In this document: piece after piece, positions 1 to 8,626 of the stretch | Numbering within the stretch: the stretch's first letter is position 1 | Layout: the number at the start of each line of letters is the position of its first letter | NCBI GenBank assembly: GCA_018136815.1 | Contig: CM030943.1 | Span: 2,929,403 to 2,952,402, forward strand | DNA: 23,000 nt | Reading direction: 5' to 3' | From: Isochrysis galbana | Taxonomy: Eukaryota > Haptophyta > Isochrysidales > Isochrysidaceae | Made by a program: the position numbers and the translations under genes | Notes under the pieces: model-generated | Databases searched by the model: none | Told to the model about the DNA's origin: nothing | Seen by the model: only the letters and a program-made list of their open reading frames with translations

Positions 1-1
1 T

Positions 2-283
2 AGCAATCACTTAAAAAAACATCTGCGAGAATTCAAGGAAAGATACGACAAAGTCTTAGAAGCCTACTGCCCGGTATTCAATAAAAAGAAGCTGCTATCA
101 CTACGTAGCAATAACACCAAACTGCAACGGAAGCTAGAATTGTTCATTGAGATCGCCAGTGAGTACTCTCAAGAATATGCCGGCAAATTTATTCGTGACA
201 TTAATAAGCTAAACGAAGAATATCATGTCGTAGTCGAGGAAGCTTACAAGGTAATAATAAGTAAACAGGGAAACACCGCTTGA
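2..283 (+). CDS. C-terminal end of an unidentified AT-rich ORF (partial, enters from the left edge)
   Basis: An open frame runs from base 2 to a TGA at 281-283, giving 93 residues with no start in the window. The product is rich in Lys, Glu, Leu and Asn and looks helical; for example it holds KKHLREFKERYDKV near the start and NKLNEEYHVVVEEAY near the end. I recognise no domain. Codons end mostly in A or T, unlike every other gene here, and base composition switches to GC-rich DNA right after the stop. This suggests the tail of an inserted foreign or mobile element rather than a host gene. A host exon is possible but its codon use would be anomalous. The reading frame is well supported; the identity is not. 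Confidence 0.5.
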   Translation, partial: SNHLKKHLREFKERYDKVLEAYCPVFNKKKLLSLRSNNTKLQRKLELFIEIASEYSQEYAGKFIRDINKLNEEYHVVVEEAYKVIISKQGNTA

Positions 284-502
284 AGGGCGTGTCTTTGCGA
301 ATGAGCGGACGAGACGCCCCCGCCGGAGAGCAACCTTGCTCGTCAGATATTTTGGGGGCGGGCGCGCGGAGAGAGAGAGGCACCCCCCCCCCCCCCCCTT
401 CCCATCCACAGCCCCTCTACCCCATCCCCCGGCGAGTAGGCTCCCCAGGCGTTGTGGATGGCACAGGCGTTGTCGAAGGAGACCCTCTCGGGGCGCGCCC
501 TC

Positions 503-586
503 ATGCCGAGCCAAGGCGATGCTGTTCTCGTCGCGTACGGGGTGCTCCTGGGCCTCTCCTTCGGGGTGCTCGCGGGGGGGCTCATG
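503..586 (+). CDS. Possible first exon encoding a membrane segment (weak)
   Basis: From an ATG at 503 the plus strand encodes 28 residues, MPSQGDAV followed by a hydrophobic run (LVAYGVLLGLSFGVLAGGLM). It ends at an ATG|GTAGGG junction in phase 0 that could be a splice donor. This looks like the start of a membrane protein or a signal anchor. I could not find a convincing following exon in the next 600 bases, so it may be chance coding potential in GC-rich DNA. Confidence 0.2.
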
Positions 587-1239
587 GTAGGGTGAGAGTG
601 AGGGAAAGGAGACCAAATGAAGGCAAGCCGCCTCGGTCGACGCAGTGTCCGCGCGACCTCTCGTTCCGGGTGCCGCGAGAAGGAAACAGGGGGCGAAGAG
701 GAAAGCGGATGTGATACGTAGGACGTATGGGGGGGGGGCGGTATTTAGGAGTAGCATTAGCGACTCTGCAGCACGCCGTGCAAGTTTGTTGCAGATTATT
801 TTTATCGCTAATCGCAGAAGGCCCCATCGCGAGAGCGAATGCGCACTAACGTGCTACTACTAGCTCTATTATTGTGCCGAGATACAGCAAAGGCAAATGC
901 AGTCCCTGTGGTAAAGCACCATAGCAACATCAATGCTCAACAATTACGACGCCTTGCAGCCAGCTAGTCCGGCACCCATTTCGCACCAACTCACAACACG
1001 CCTTGGCATATCGATTGCGGTCATAGAGGCACGTCGTTGTCGCTTTGGTAGCACGTCATGACAATAGGCACGTGTCGCTGGCATTCATGATTCAAGACGC
1101 CCCCACTGCTCGCAGTGTGGCGGCAAGCCGACGCACGCACGCGGGGGAAATAGGCATCAACCAGCATGGGCATTGCGCGGCCTCATGTCTCGTCGGCGGT
1201 AACACTAGCAGATGGCGGCAGCGTGATATACCCCGGCCA
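587..1239. other. Intergenic stretch, 3-prime flank of the kinase gene
   Basis: I see no supported gene. The stretch holds a run of G at about 728-738 and mixed-composition DNA. The kinase gene ends at 1240 on the minus strand, so bases below 1240 are its 3-prime flank. I could not identify a polyadenylation signal with confidence. Confidence 0.5.
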
Positions 1240-4200
1240 CTATGCGCTGGCCGCCACGCTCGCTGTCCGCTCGATGATCGCCTTGACGGTGCGCTGATTC
1301 CGTACGAGCCGGCGGTAGAAGGGTGTATCCATGCGCACCTGCGTCGCCACGCAGTAGTTGACTACTCTGCCAGCGTCCGAAAGGCTCGGGTACATCGAGA
1401 GACAGTTCCAGAAGCCTTTGCCCTGCCGCGTGATGTTCCATAGCATCACACGCTCCGCCGTGCCTGTGCGGATGCAGTTGCCTAGACGGAAGCAGGCATC
1501 GGGGTCGGTAGCCTCACACTGGAGCCGGTTGCAGTTGTAGTTGAGAATACCCGCGCGCGTGTACCCGGTGAGCTTGAGGAAGCCTTCCGAGACCCACTTC
1601 ATGGGCAAGCCTGGAACGTTTCCGGGGGCCAACGAGAAGCCGACCACATGAAAGGCGTCCACTGCGGCTGAGAGCACGCTGTATCCGAAGCCGAGGTGCG
1701 CGCCCGGCTGCGCGGAGAGGTTGTCGAGCAGCCCATGGTGCCACGTGTAATGGCTCGCTGCAGACTCGGCCTCCGTATCGGCGTCGGCAAGCACGGCGCC
1801 GCCTTGGTTCCTCGGGTCAGCGTTAACATCTACGATCAAAACTGCGACAAGCTCCAACCCCTCGTGAGTGAACGGCGCAATGTTGACGATTAGCGCTTGT
1901 GGCCGGTCGGAGCGACCGAGCGTGACAAGCTCGGTGAGCGCATTACCGCTGGTGGCGGCGCTGCGCAGCGCGTCAACGGCGCCTAGGGCGTCAGGCTGGA
2001 TCGAAATCATCGCGTTTGCGCGCAAGTGGTGCAGAAGCTTTAGGTCCAACCCCGCCCTGTCGCCCGCAAGTCCGAGAGCGCGCGCGAAGCCGACCGAGCT
2101 GATGGCGACGGGGAGATCGTGCTGAGCGTCCCGCCGGCAGATGGCAAAGCCGAGGTCGTTGCATGCTGTTGCGAGCAGCGTGAGAACCTTACTCTTGTAA
2201 AAGCGCTCCATGAGCTGCTTGCTCGCGATCTGCTCGGGGCTGAGCTTCGACTCGTCATCCGCCCCCTCCTCGACAACGTCCTGGCCCTCGGGCGCGTCGC
2301 ATCGTGGCAGCACCGCGCCGCTGTCGGCTTCGCGCACTTGGCGCAGGATGTCGCTCGCGTCGTAGTAGGCGGCTAGGTCGACGAGCAGGTCGCCGCGAAA
2401 GACGTCGAACGCGACACCCGTCATCTGCACGCGCCGGCCCGTTGGAGCGATGTCGACAAACTGGCCGTCTACTTCAAAGTGTAGCGGCCCGTTGTGGGTG
2501 CCTGACCAGGCCCACGAGGTGACGACCCGGCTGTCCGAGCACGTCTGGTCGACCACACTGCAGCGCAGGTCGGGGAACGCACGCACCAGCAGCGCGCGCC
2601 GCTCTAGGTAGCGGTCTATTGGGGGTTTGGACAGTGCGCCAGCGCGCGCAGGCATGCGCGTGCTGCTCGGGCTAATTGTAAAGTCAGGGGCGAAGATGCG
2701 TGCGAGCTCATTGTCATCGGCGCGCTCATTGAAGGAGAGGTCGAGCCGTCGACGCACGAGCAGCTTGACCTCCTCGGCGCGGCTGACGTCCGCAAAGGTG
2801 ATGGTGATGGCAGCATGAGCTTCGCTGGTGGGCATCAACGCGACGCTGTGCTCCGTGAGCTTGGCCGTCTCCTCGAAAGCAAAGGCGAGATGGACTGGGG
2901 GCCGATCACCCGGCCGCAGCACGCACACTGGCCGATGAATAACGCCGCGTGTTGGCTCAATCTCACCGCCATTGCCACTCACCGCGCGCAGACGTTGGAG
3001 CATGTCGTCGAAGGCAGCGACGAAAGCAGGCTTGCTCTCGGGGTCGACGCATGGCCGGTCGGCGCCCGCCGCCTTCAGTAGGTTGTACCCGAACAACTCG
3101 TGCGCCTGCGCGGGAGCAAAGCCGAGCAGCTTGCTGAGCGAGCCCGTGATGCGCCAAATGGTGCCGTCTGCCGTCAGCTCCAACGCGAGCGCGCTCGTCG
3201 CGGTGCCCTCCCCTATGCTTGGCTGCGCTGCGATCGGCGCGTCGTCACTAGCTCGCGACGTCCACTCGTCACCAAACTCAGCCTGCAGGCGGGTGGATGG
3301 GCGGACGGCCCAGGGAGTACGGGGTTGAGCGAGTGGTTGCCGAGGGGAGTCGGGTATGGAGAGGCAGGTGGGAGCGCACACCTGTAGCCGGTCGCGTTGC
3401 TCGGAGTGCGACGAAAGGTCGCTCTCGAGTGCCTCGGCTGTGGGCACGTACGGTGCTGGGATCTCCATCCGGAGTAGCGCGTCCCAATCGAAGCCCTCGT
3501 AGAAGGGCTCGGTGCGCATACCCGCGCCGTCGAGCCGCGCATCGGGATCGCGGGCGAGCAGCCTGCGGATGAGCCTCTCGCACTCGGGCGAGACACGCCG
3601 CGGGATGCTGGGGTCTATAGTGGTGATGTCGTGCACGAGCTGCTTCAAGTCGTCGCCTGCAAACGGGCTGCGGCCCACCACCATTTCGAAGAGCAGGCAG
3701 CCGAGAGTCCACCAATCGACTTTGGCGCCATACTCCTGACGTGTCATCAGCTCAGGCGCCATGTACTCCGGCGTGCCGACGCCTGTAAAGGAAGGCACAG
3801 GAGGCAGACGCGCGCCGATGGGAGAGATGGCCAGATGGCTGGGCGGAAGCGAGGTGGCCGGCAAGGGGGCGGCAGGATAGGACGTAGGCCAGCGGCCGGC
3901 GACCGGGGGCGGCGGCGGGTGGCTGGGCGGTGGCGGGTGGCCGAGGAACACGCACAGCTCCCGCGCATGACGGCACCCACGTCCACCTTCTTGGCCAGCC
4001 CAAAGTCGGTCAGCTTGAGGTGGCCATCAAGCGAAACCATCACGTTCTCTGGTTTGAGGTCGCGGAAGATGATGCCCTCCTCATGCAAGTGCTGCAGCGC
4101 GAGTGCGATCTCGCCAGCATAGACGCGCGCCCACTCCTCGGGGAAACGCCGCCGCTTCTCGAGAAGCGTGAAGAGGTCACCGCCGCCCACGAAGTCCATC

Positions 4201-4942
4201 ACGAGGTAGAGGTGTTGTTCATCCTGAAAGGACTGCTGCAGGCTCACGATGTAAGGATGCCGTTTCCGTGCCATTTCTTGCAGCACCTGCGAGGCGAGTT
4301 GAGCGTGAAACGGGCCCAGCTCCCCTCCACAGCGTTCTCTCTCGTACTAGCCCTACCCTCCTCGTTCCGAACGTCCCCTTGTCCCCCAACTCCCCGCATC
4401 CAGCCGTGCCGCACTGTTTCCCCCTTTCCTGCCGCATCGCAACCTGCGCGCAAGCATACAAACATAGCCACCTCCGGCGCCACTGCCCCAATCCTTGCAC
4501 CCGTACTCCCCACGCTGACTTCCGGTGTCCCCCCCCCCCCCCTCCCGCCGCCGCCTCGCCCATGCATCACCTCTCCTCCGCCCCCAAACAAGTTGCAGTC
4601 GAAGCCCAGCCCTCCACTCCATGCTCGCATGCCTTCCCACCCCTCTGGCCCGTGCCCCCCTCACCCCCATCTCCCACCCCGTTGACCCCCCCCCCCACCA
4701 CCTTGGCTTTCATGCCCCCCGCTCTCCAGCACGCGCACCGTCTTCTCGCAGATTGCGTGCGTGACTGACCTCGAGCCCTGCTTGACCAGAAAGGCCTTGC
4801 GCAGCACCTTGACCGCCACAATCTCTCCCGAAGCCTTGCGCCTCGCCATCATCACTCGGCCAAACTGGCCCTCGCCTAGGATGCCGCAGAACGCGAAGCA
4901 CTCCGCTTTGGAAGAGCCACGCAGCTGAGAGGGAGACGCCAT
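1240..4942 (-). CDS. AGC-type protein kinase with C-terminal PAS, SnoaL-like, PAS-like and LOV domains (probable photoreceptor kinase)
   Basis: Four exons on the minus strand: 4942-4739, 4286-3956, 3782-3382 and 3282-1240. All phases agree and the model encodes 992 residues, ending in TAG. Kinase domain, residues about 15-270: P-loop GEGQFGRV (23-30), VAVK with Lys45, FRDLKPEN (142-149, catalytic Asp144), DFG (162-164) and GTPEYMAPE (181-189), followed by an AGC tail (FDWDALL, APYVPT). Residues about 342-482 resemble a PAS fold. Residues about 483-632 match SnoaL-like/NTF2 proteins (FPDLR, GTHNGP, APTGRRV, YYDASDILRQV). Residues about 690-800 resemble a second, degenerate PAS. Residues about 853-962 are a LOV domain: NYNCNRLQ with the candidate adduct Cys896, LWNITRQGKGFWN, and the late Gln in VATQVRM. 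A light-regulated Ser/Thr kinase is inferred. Phototropins have the opposite order, LOV-LOV-kinase. The ATG directly abuts a GA repeat. Confidence 0.93.
3283..3381 (-). other. Kinase gene intron 3, 99 bp, phase 0, stop-free
   Basis: The donor is CTACAG|GTGTGC and the acceptor CACCCGCCTGCAG|GCTGAG. The interval is exactly 33 codons without a stop, so unspliced message would still encode the full protein with a 33-residue proline-rich insert between the AGC tail and the first PAS domain. I chose it as an intron because both splice signals are good and the 3-prime half is pyrimidine-rich. Constitutive retention cannot be excluded. Confidence 0.65.
3783..3955 (-). other. Kinase gene intron 2
   Basis: Phase-1 intron of 173 bp. 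The donor is GGGAGCT|GTGCGT and the acceptor TTCCTTTACAG|GC. Removal joins the DFG-containing exon to the activation loop and gives GSC-VGTPEYMAPE, as expected for an AGC kinase. Reading through instead would insert proline-rich sequence into the activation loop. Confidence 0.88.
4287..4738 (-). other. Kinase gene intron 1
   Basis: Phase-0 intron of 452 bp between AICEKT and VLQEMARKRHP. The donor is ACG|GTGCGC and the acceptor CTCGCAG|GTG. It is rich in C runs on the plus strand (for example about 4531-4542 and 4687-4696). Splicing restores the expected kinase alpha-C to beta-4 sequence, which supports both boundaries. Confidence 0.85.
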
Positions 4943-4950
4943 TCTCTCTC

Positions 4951-5001
<51 letters not shown>

Positions 5002-5018
5002 CGCTCGCTCGCTCTCTC
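4943..5018. repeat. CT/GA dinucleotide microsatellite directly upstream of the kinase ATG
   Basis: An almost pure CT tract on the plus strand (GA in the direction of the kinase gene), followed by CTCG repeats. It touches the start codon with no spacer, so it must lie in the 5-prime untranslated region or promoter. Confidence 0.9.
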
Positions 5019-5029
5019 GGCTCTCACTG

Positions 5030-5073
5030 ATCCCCCCCCGCCCCGCCCCCCCCCCCCCCCCCCCCCCCCCCCG
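5030..5073 (+). repeat. Poly-C tract
   Basis: Nearly uninterrupted C for about 40 bases, broken only by one G and one CCCCGCCCC segment. The reverse strand is poly-G. Length in the assembly may be inaccurate because such runs are hard to sequence. Confidence 0.9.
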
Positions 5074-5279
5074 GAAGACTCCCGCTCCCTCCTCTCCCCT
5101 CCTCACCCCACCCTGCTCCGTGGGGAAGCCAGCACTGATGAGACGAGAGAGGCCTCTCCCTCCCTCCGCCACTCCCTCCCTCTGAGTGGGGGGGGTCCTC
5201 GCAACGTTAGAATTCCTCTCGAATCCGTAATTGAGAGCAGAGAGCAACTCCAGACGAGAAGGGGCAAGTCGAGAGGGGC

Positions 5280-5420
5280 GGGAAGGGGGGAGAGAGAGAG
5301 AGAGAGAGAGAAGGCGAGGAAATATAAAACCATCCTCCTCTCTCTCATCGTCCCGCTGTCTTCTGTAATCTCGCGGTTCTCTTATTTCATTCCCTCGTTC
5401 TCTTCTTCTTCTTCTTCTGT
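5280..5420 (+). repeat. GA and CTT microsatellites
   Basis: A pure AG repeat lies at about 5290-5311, followed by pyrimidine-rich DNA ending in a CTTCTTCTT run at about 5402-5418. No gene is supported here. Confidence 0.8.
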
Positions 5421-5745
5421 GATTGGGGGGGGGGGGGGAGGGGGCGTTTCTTCTTCATTTCTCTCTCAGCAAAGAAAAAACCATCCTCCTCTTATTCCGT
5501 CTTCTGTAATCTCGCGGTTCACTCTTCATTCCTTCATTCTCTTCTTCTCCTCTCTTTGGGGGCGCGGGGGGGTCTCTCTTCATTCCTTTCTTCTTCTGTG
5601 TTTTGGTGGTGGGGGTCTCTCTTCATTCCTTCATTCTCTTCTTCCTTCTCTCTTTGGGGGGGGGTCTCTCTTCTTTCTCTTCTTCTTCTTCTTCTGTGTT
5701 TGGGGGGCGGCGGGGGGGCCGTTTCTTCTTCTTTTCACTCTGAGC
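5421..5745 (+). repeat. Degenerate minisatellite alternating G runs with CTTC-rich blocks
   Basis: A loose unit of about 45 to 110 bases recurs: a run of 6 to 14 G, then TCTCTCTTCATTCCTT or a similar block, then CTTCTTCTT. G runs occur at about 5425-5438, 5565-5572, 5608-5613, 5656-5664 and 5702-5719. Long frames through it encode only low-complexity Ser, Phe, Leu and Gly and are not credible genes. Confidence 0.75.
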
Positions 5746-5847
5746 AAATGCAGCGGGTCGTCGTGGGAGAGGAGAAAAAGGGGGAGGAAACGTATATTAT
5801 AGGAGAGAAACGGGAACACAGAGCAAATCTCACGGGATAACGGCGGG

Positions 5848-5998
5848 GGAGAGAGTTAGAGAGAGGGAGAGAGTTAGAGAGAAGGGAGAGAAGGGAGAGA
5901 GAGAGGGAGAGAGGGAGAGAGGGAGAGAAGAGAAGAGAGAAGAGAGAGAAGAGAGAGAGAGAGGGAGAGAGAGAGGGGGAGAGAGATTAGGGGAGATG
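5848..5998 (+). repeat. Purine (GA/GGGA) tract
   Basis: About 150 bases of nearly uninterrupted purines made of GAGA, GGGAGA and AGAGAAGA units. It faces a complementary-type pyrimidine tract at 6141-6375. Confidence 0.88.
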
Positions 5999-6140
5999 AC
6001 GACCAGATGGGGAGAACATTTGGGGCTCAAAAGGGAAGAGAGTAAGAATTCGGTCTTTAGGGGCGGGGGGGGGGGGGCAAAGACCGAGAGAGGACGGGGA
6101 ATAAGAGAGAGAGAGATCTTCTCCCGCCCCCCGCCGCCGC

Positions 6141-6166
6141 CGCCCTCTCTCTCTCTTCTCTCTTCT

Positions 6167-6202
<36 letters not shown>

Positions 6203-6375
6203 TCCCTCCCTCCCTCCCTCTCTCTCTCTCTTGGCTTGTTCCCCCACAAAAGATCTCCGCTCTCGCCTCCTCTCTTCTCTCCCTCCCTCCCTCCCTGCCT
6301 CCCTCTTCCTCTATCTCTCTACTCTCCCTCTCTTTCTTCTCTCTCTCCCTCCCTCTCCCTCTCCCTCTCTCGCCC
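6141..6375 (+). repeat. Pyrimidine (CT/CCCT) tract
   Basis: About 235 bases of CTCT, CCCTCC and TTCTCT units, broken at about 6231-6262 by a short mixed segment. With the purine tract at 5848-5998 it forms an imperfect inverted arrangement around a spacer of about 140 bases. Confidence 0.85.
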
Positions 6376-6439
6376 CCCCCTCCCCAGCGCCTCTACAATA
6401 GTAAGCCCACTACCACGCGCTCCTTCTCTACTTCTCTAC

Positions 6440-6960
6440 TTCTCTACTCGTTTCTAATGGTAGTCTTGTAGAGCATCATCTTGTTGGCTTAGCATCCCTA
6501 GCCACTAGCCTCATACTAACTTTAAACTTGCGTCGGCAACAGGAGGTGTTGGCTCCTGTCAGTTTCGGGCCTTCGCGAGTAGAATCGAGGATGTTTTCCT
6601 CTTGAAGTCCGTCCAAATCGTTAACTTATAACTTATCTCTAGTGTCTTCCCCCCCGGGAGAGTCGGGAATTGTCGCCTCCAAAGGCCAAAGGAGGTTAAT
6701 CACCTCCCTACATGCTACATGTGAAACACATGTTCAGTGAGTTTCTACGGAGGGCTAATGCATATGAGTTTGGCTGAGTTTCTAGGAGAGGCAGTCGGGG
6801 CCGCAGGCCCCGGCGTGAGGTGATGGTGAAGCGGCCGGGGCCGAAGGCCCCGGACGCCGTGAAGCGTGAAGCGATCGGGGAAGCTTTGCATAAAGATAAA
6901 ACAAGAGAGGAAAATTATAAATATAACAGTAACAGAGGGGGGGCGGTTGTTTCGCAAGTG
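6440..6960. other. Gene-free stretch with two GC-rich hairpins
   Basis: I see no gene supported on either strand. Two short palindromic hairpins, GGGGCCGCAGGCCCC and GGGGCCGAAGGCCCC, lie about 35 bases apart at about 6798-6853. The stretch may be the 3-prime part of the decayed retroelement that lies upstream on the minus strand, but no poly-A tail or target-site duplication was found. Confidence 0.5.
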
Positions 6961-7572
6961 GAGTAAGGGGCGGGCTCCGGCGCAGATAGTACCTCTGTTC
7001 TTTGTCTACTAGAATTTCGCCTAGATCGTGCGCATCCGGGTCTTCCTGGGGGACTAACTCGTGCTCCTCCGGAGCAAGAGCAGGGAGGGATGACACCGCT
7101 TTCTCTTTCAGAAGGTCCATATAGTCCGTAGTGTCGTCCGCCATTCTTGATCTAGACCATTCGGCTATCTTTTCCCATGACTTCAAGAAAGGAGCTACCG
7201 ATATGTGATATGTAATTGCCTCCATGGCGTAGCCAACGTTCTCCGTCTGGTATGTATGCCGCACATTCTTCCGTGGTGTATATATCTCCCGTGTCCGGGT
7301 TAATAGTGTTGTGAACGGTAGAGACTCCCATTTCGCCCTATGTGAATGATGTAGTGCCGGAGCTTTATGGAAATAGTTATGCCAGATTGGAGAGCCCCGG
7401 GTCCCTTCCCTCGAGTTGGTCTCCCTAAGGAGCTTAATGCGTCTGAAATTTTCTAGGGCTTGCTTCCAAAAGGCCGGAAGCGTGCTGCTTCCTTTAATGC
7501 TAGCCCAGAGGTTGCGCGGATCGACCTTCGAGAAGACCGCAGCTCTCCCTAGTGGGCCACAGACCGCGCACG
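6961..7572 (-). pseudogene. Possible non-LTR retrotransposon ORF2-like remnant
   Basis: An open minus-strand frame of about 200 residues outside the neighbouring foldback element. Segments such as LPAFWKQALENFRRIKLL, GSPIWHNYFHKAP and RAKWESLPFTTLLTRTREIY recall the region after the reverse transcriptase core in LINE ORF2 proteins (FW..AL..W, PLW.N, KW...GI..V.DL). No YxDD reverse transcriptase motif or endonuclease is present. The frame continues upstream only through foldback-element sequence and shows no natural start. It could also be an exon of an unrelated host gene. The family call is inference from weak motif similarity. Confidence 0.35.
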
Positions 7573-7732
7573 AATCTGACACCCTCCCGCGTGAGGGGGT
7601 AGGGGGGAGAACAAACAACTTTCTGGGGAACGCACACCGGCCGAGCAGTCCACCCCGCCAAGTAGTGGTGCAGCGCCTCCAGGAAGTTGTTTCTTTTTCC
7701 CCCTTCCCCCTCACGCGGAACGTTGTCAGATT
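7573..7732. mobile_element. Foldback / MITE-like element, copy 1
   Basis: Terminal inverted repeats of about 50 bp. The left end reads AATCTGACA, then CGCGTGAGGGGG, then AAACAACTT. The right end, read in reverse, gives AATCTGACAACG, CGCGTGAGGGGG and AAACAACTT. The core is about 55 bp and has no coding capacity. A target-site duplication is not clear. Confidence 0.75.
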
Positions 7733-7766
7733 AGCCCTAGAAAAGCGAGCACCTCCCACGCACCCT

Positions 7767-7909
7767 AATCTGACAGGGGGAGGGGGGAAAACAAACAACT
7801 TTCTGGGGAACGCCGCGCGCTCGCGCAGCCCTCCTCCCCGAGTCGTGCATCGACCCCGGGAAGTTGTTGATTTCCCCCCCTACCCCCTCACGCGGAACGT
7901 TGTCAGATT
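7767..7909. mobile_element. Foldback / MITE-like element, copy 2
   Basis: Same termini as the copy 34 bp to its left (AATCTGACA ... TGTCAGATT) and the same AACAAACAACTTTCTGGGG block, but the left arm lacks the CGTTCCGCGTGA segment. Flanking TA on both sides would fit a TA target site. This is only suggestive because copy 1 does not show it on the left. Confidence 0.72.
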
Positions 7910-8626
7910 AGCCGGTGTGCGTCGCGAGAGCGTGCAGTATCGGAAGGAATGGAGGAGGGAGTCTCTCTGCGTTGGGGTTCGGAATGAGTAAGAGGTTTCT
8001 TGGTTGGTCGAGCTCCTCGTCTCCTTTGGAGAGTCGGGCTAGGCTAGGTTTCTTCTGGGCTAGCTTGCATCGCGGTGTGTAGTGGGATATCGGCGCTCCA
8101 GTGCGAAAAGGGCACCACGTGCATCCTTCGTCGACCCAAGAGGCGCCTACCTGTCCTAACCCGAATTTTATTGCGAGGGGGGACGACCCGCATCGCGTTC
8201 TTTTGGGAGCGGCCCCTCGTAACGAAACGCGGGTGGAGTGTGTTTGTATTCAGTGTCGGTAGCGCACGTCATGCCCCCCACTGCGCGTGCGCGAGGATCA
8301 ATCCGGAGGCGTCTTCCTCCCCGCGCGCTTTCTTCTTTTTTCGCCGCGCGATTACGCCAAGCGGGGTTCAGGAAGCAGCAGCGGCCCTTCTTCGGTTCTT
8401 CTTAGCCCCCCGTGTGGCGTGGCCCTTCCTCCCTCTTCGCCTGATTCCGCGGAGGTGATGCGAGCGCGCAAGATGGCGCGGCTCCGCGTCACATACGAGT
8501 CGAGCCATGCCGCCTTGGCTGAAGAAGAAGCGGAGGCGGAGATGCGAGCGCAGGTGCGAAGCCGCAGGCGGAAGACAGAGGAGGCGGCGGTGGCCAAACT
8601 GTGGGGCGCCAAGCAGCTGTAGTAGC
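7910..8626. other. Stretch without a confident gene; short charged ORF at 8458-8622
   Basis: From an ATG at 8458 the plus strand encodes 54 residues, including MRARKMARLRVTYESSHAAL and a basic and acidic helix, ending in TAG. It could be a 3-prime exon of an unrecognised gene or chance. The rest gives only low-quality frames. If the flanking minus-strand retroelement pieces belong together, this is where the reverse transcriptase core should lie. I see none. Confidence 0.3.

Noticed and set aside
209-757. 182-codon minus-strand frame
   Set aside because: Low-complexity Gly, Arg and Ser composition through a poly-C tract and no domain; typical chance frame in GC-rich DNA.
3747-3951. Continuous proline-rich frame joining the kinase exons through intron 2
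   Set aside because: Reading through breaks the activation loop between DFG and APE. Splicing at GTGCGT and TTTACAG restores GTPEYMAPE exactly.
5419-6457. Several 80 to 150-codon frames on both strands
   Set aside because: They encode only repeated Ser/Leu, Arg/Glu or Phe/Gly from microsatellite DNA.
7416-7991. 191-codon plus-strand frame
   Set aside because: It runs through both foldback elements and its repeated segments (NNFLGNA) are translations of their arms.
1200-8622. Reassignment of TAG as a sense codon across the genome
   Set aside because: The kinase and RING models, and a weak 54-codon ORF, appear to terminate at TAG in plausible places, so the TAG codons in the ORF1-like frame are more simply explained by decay.
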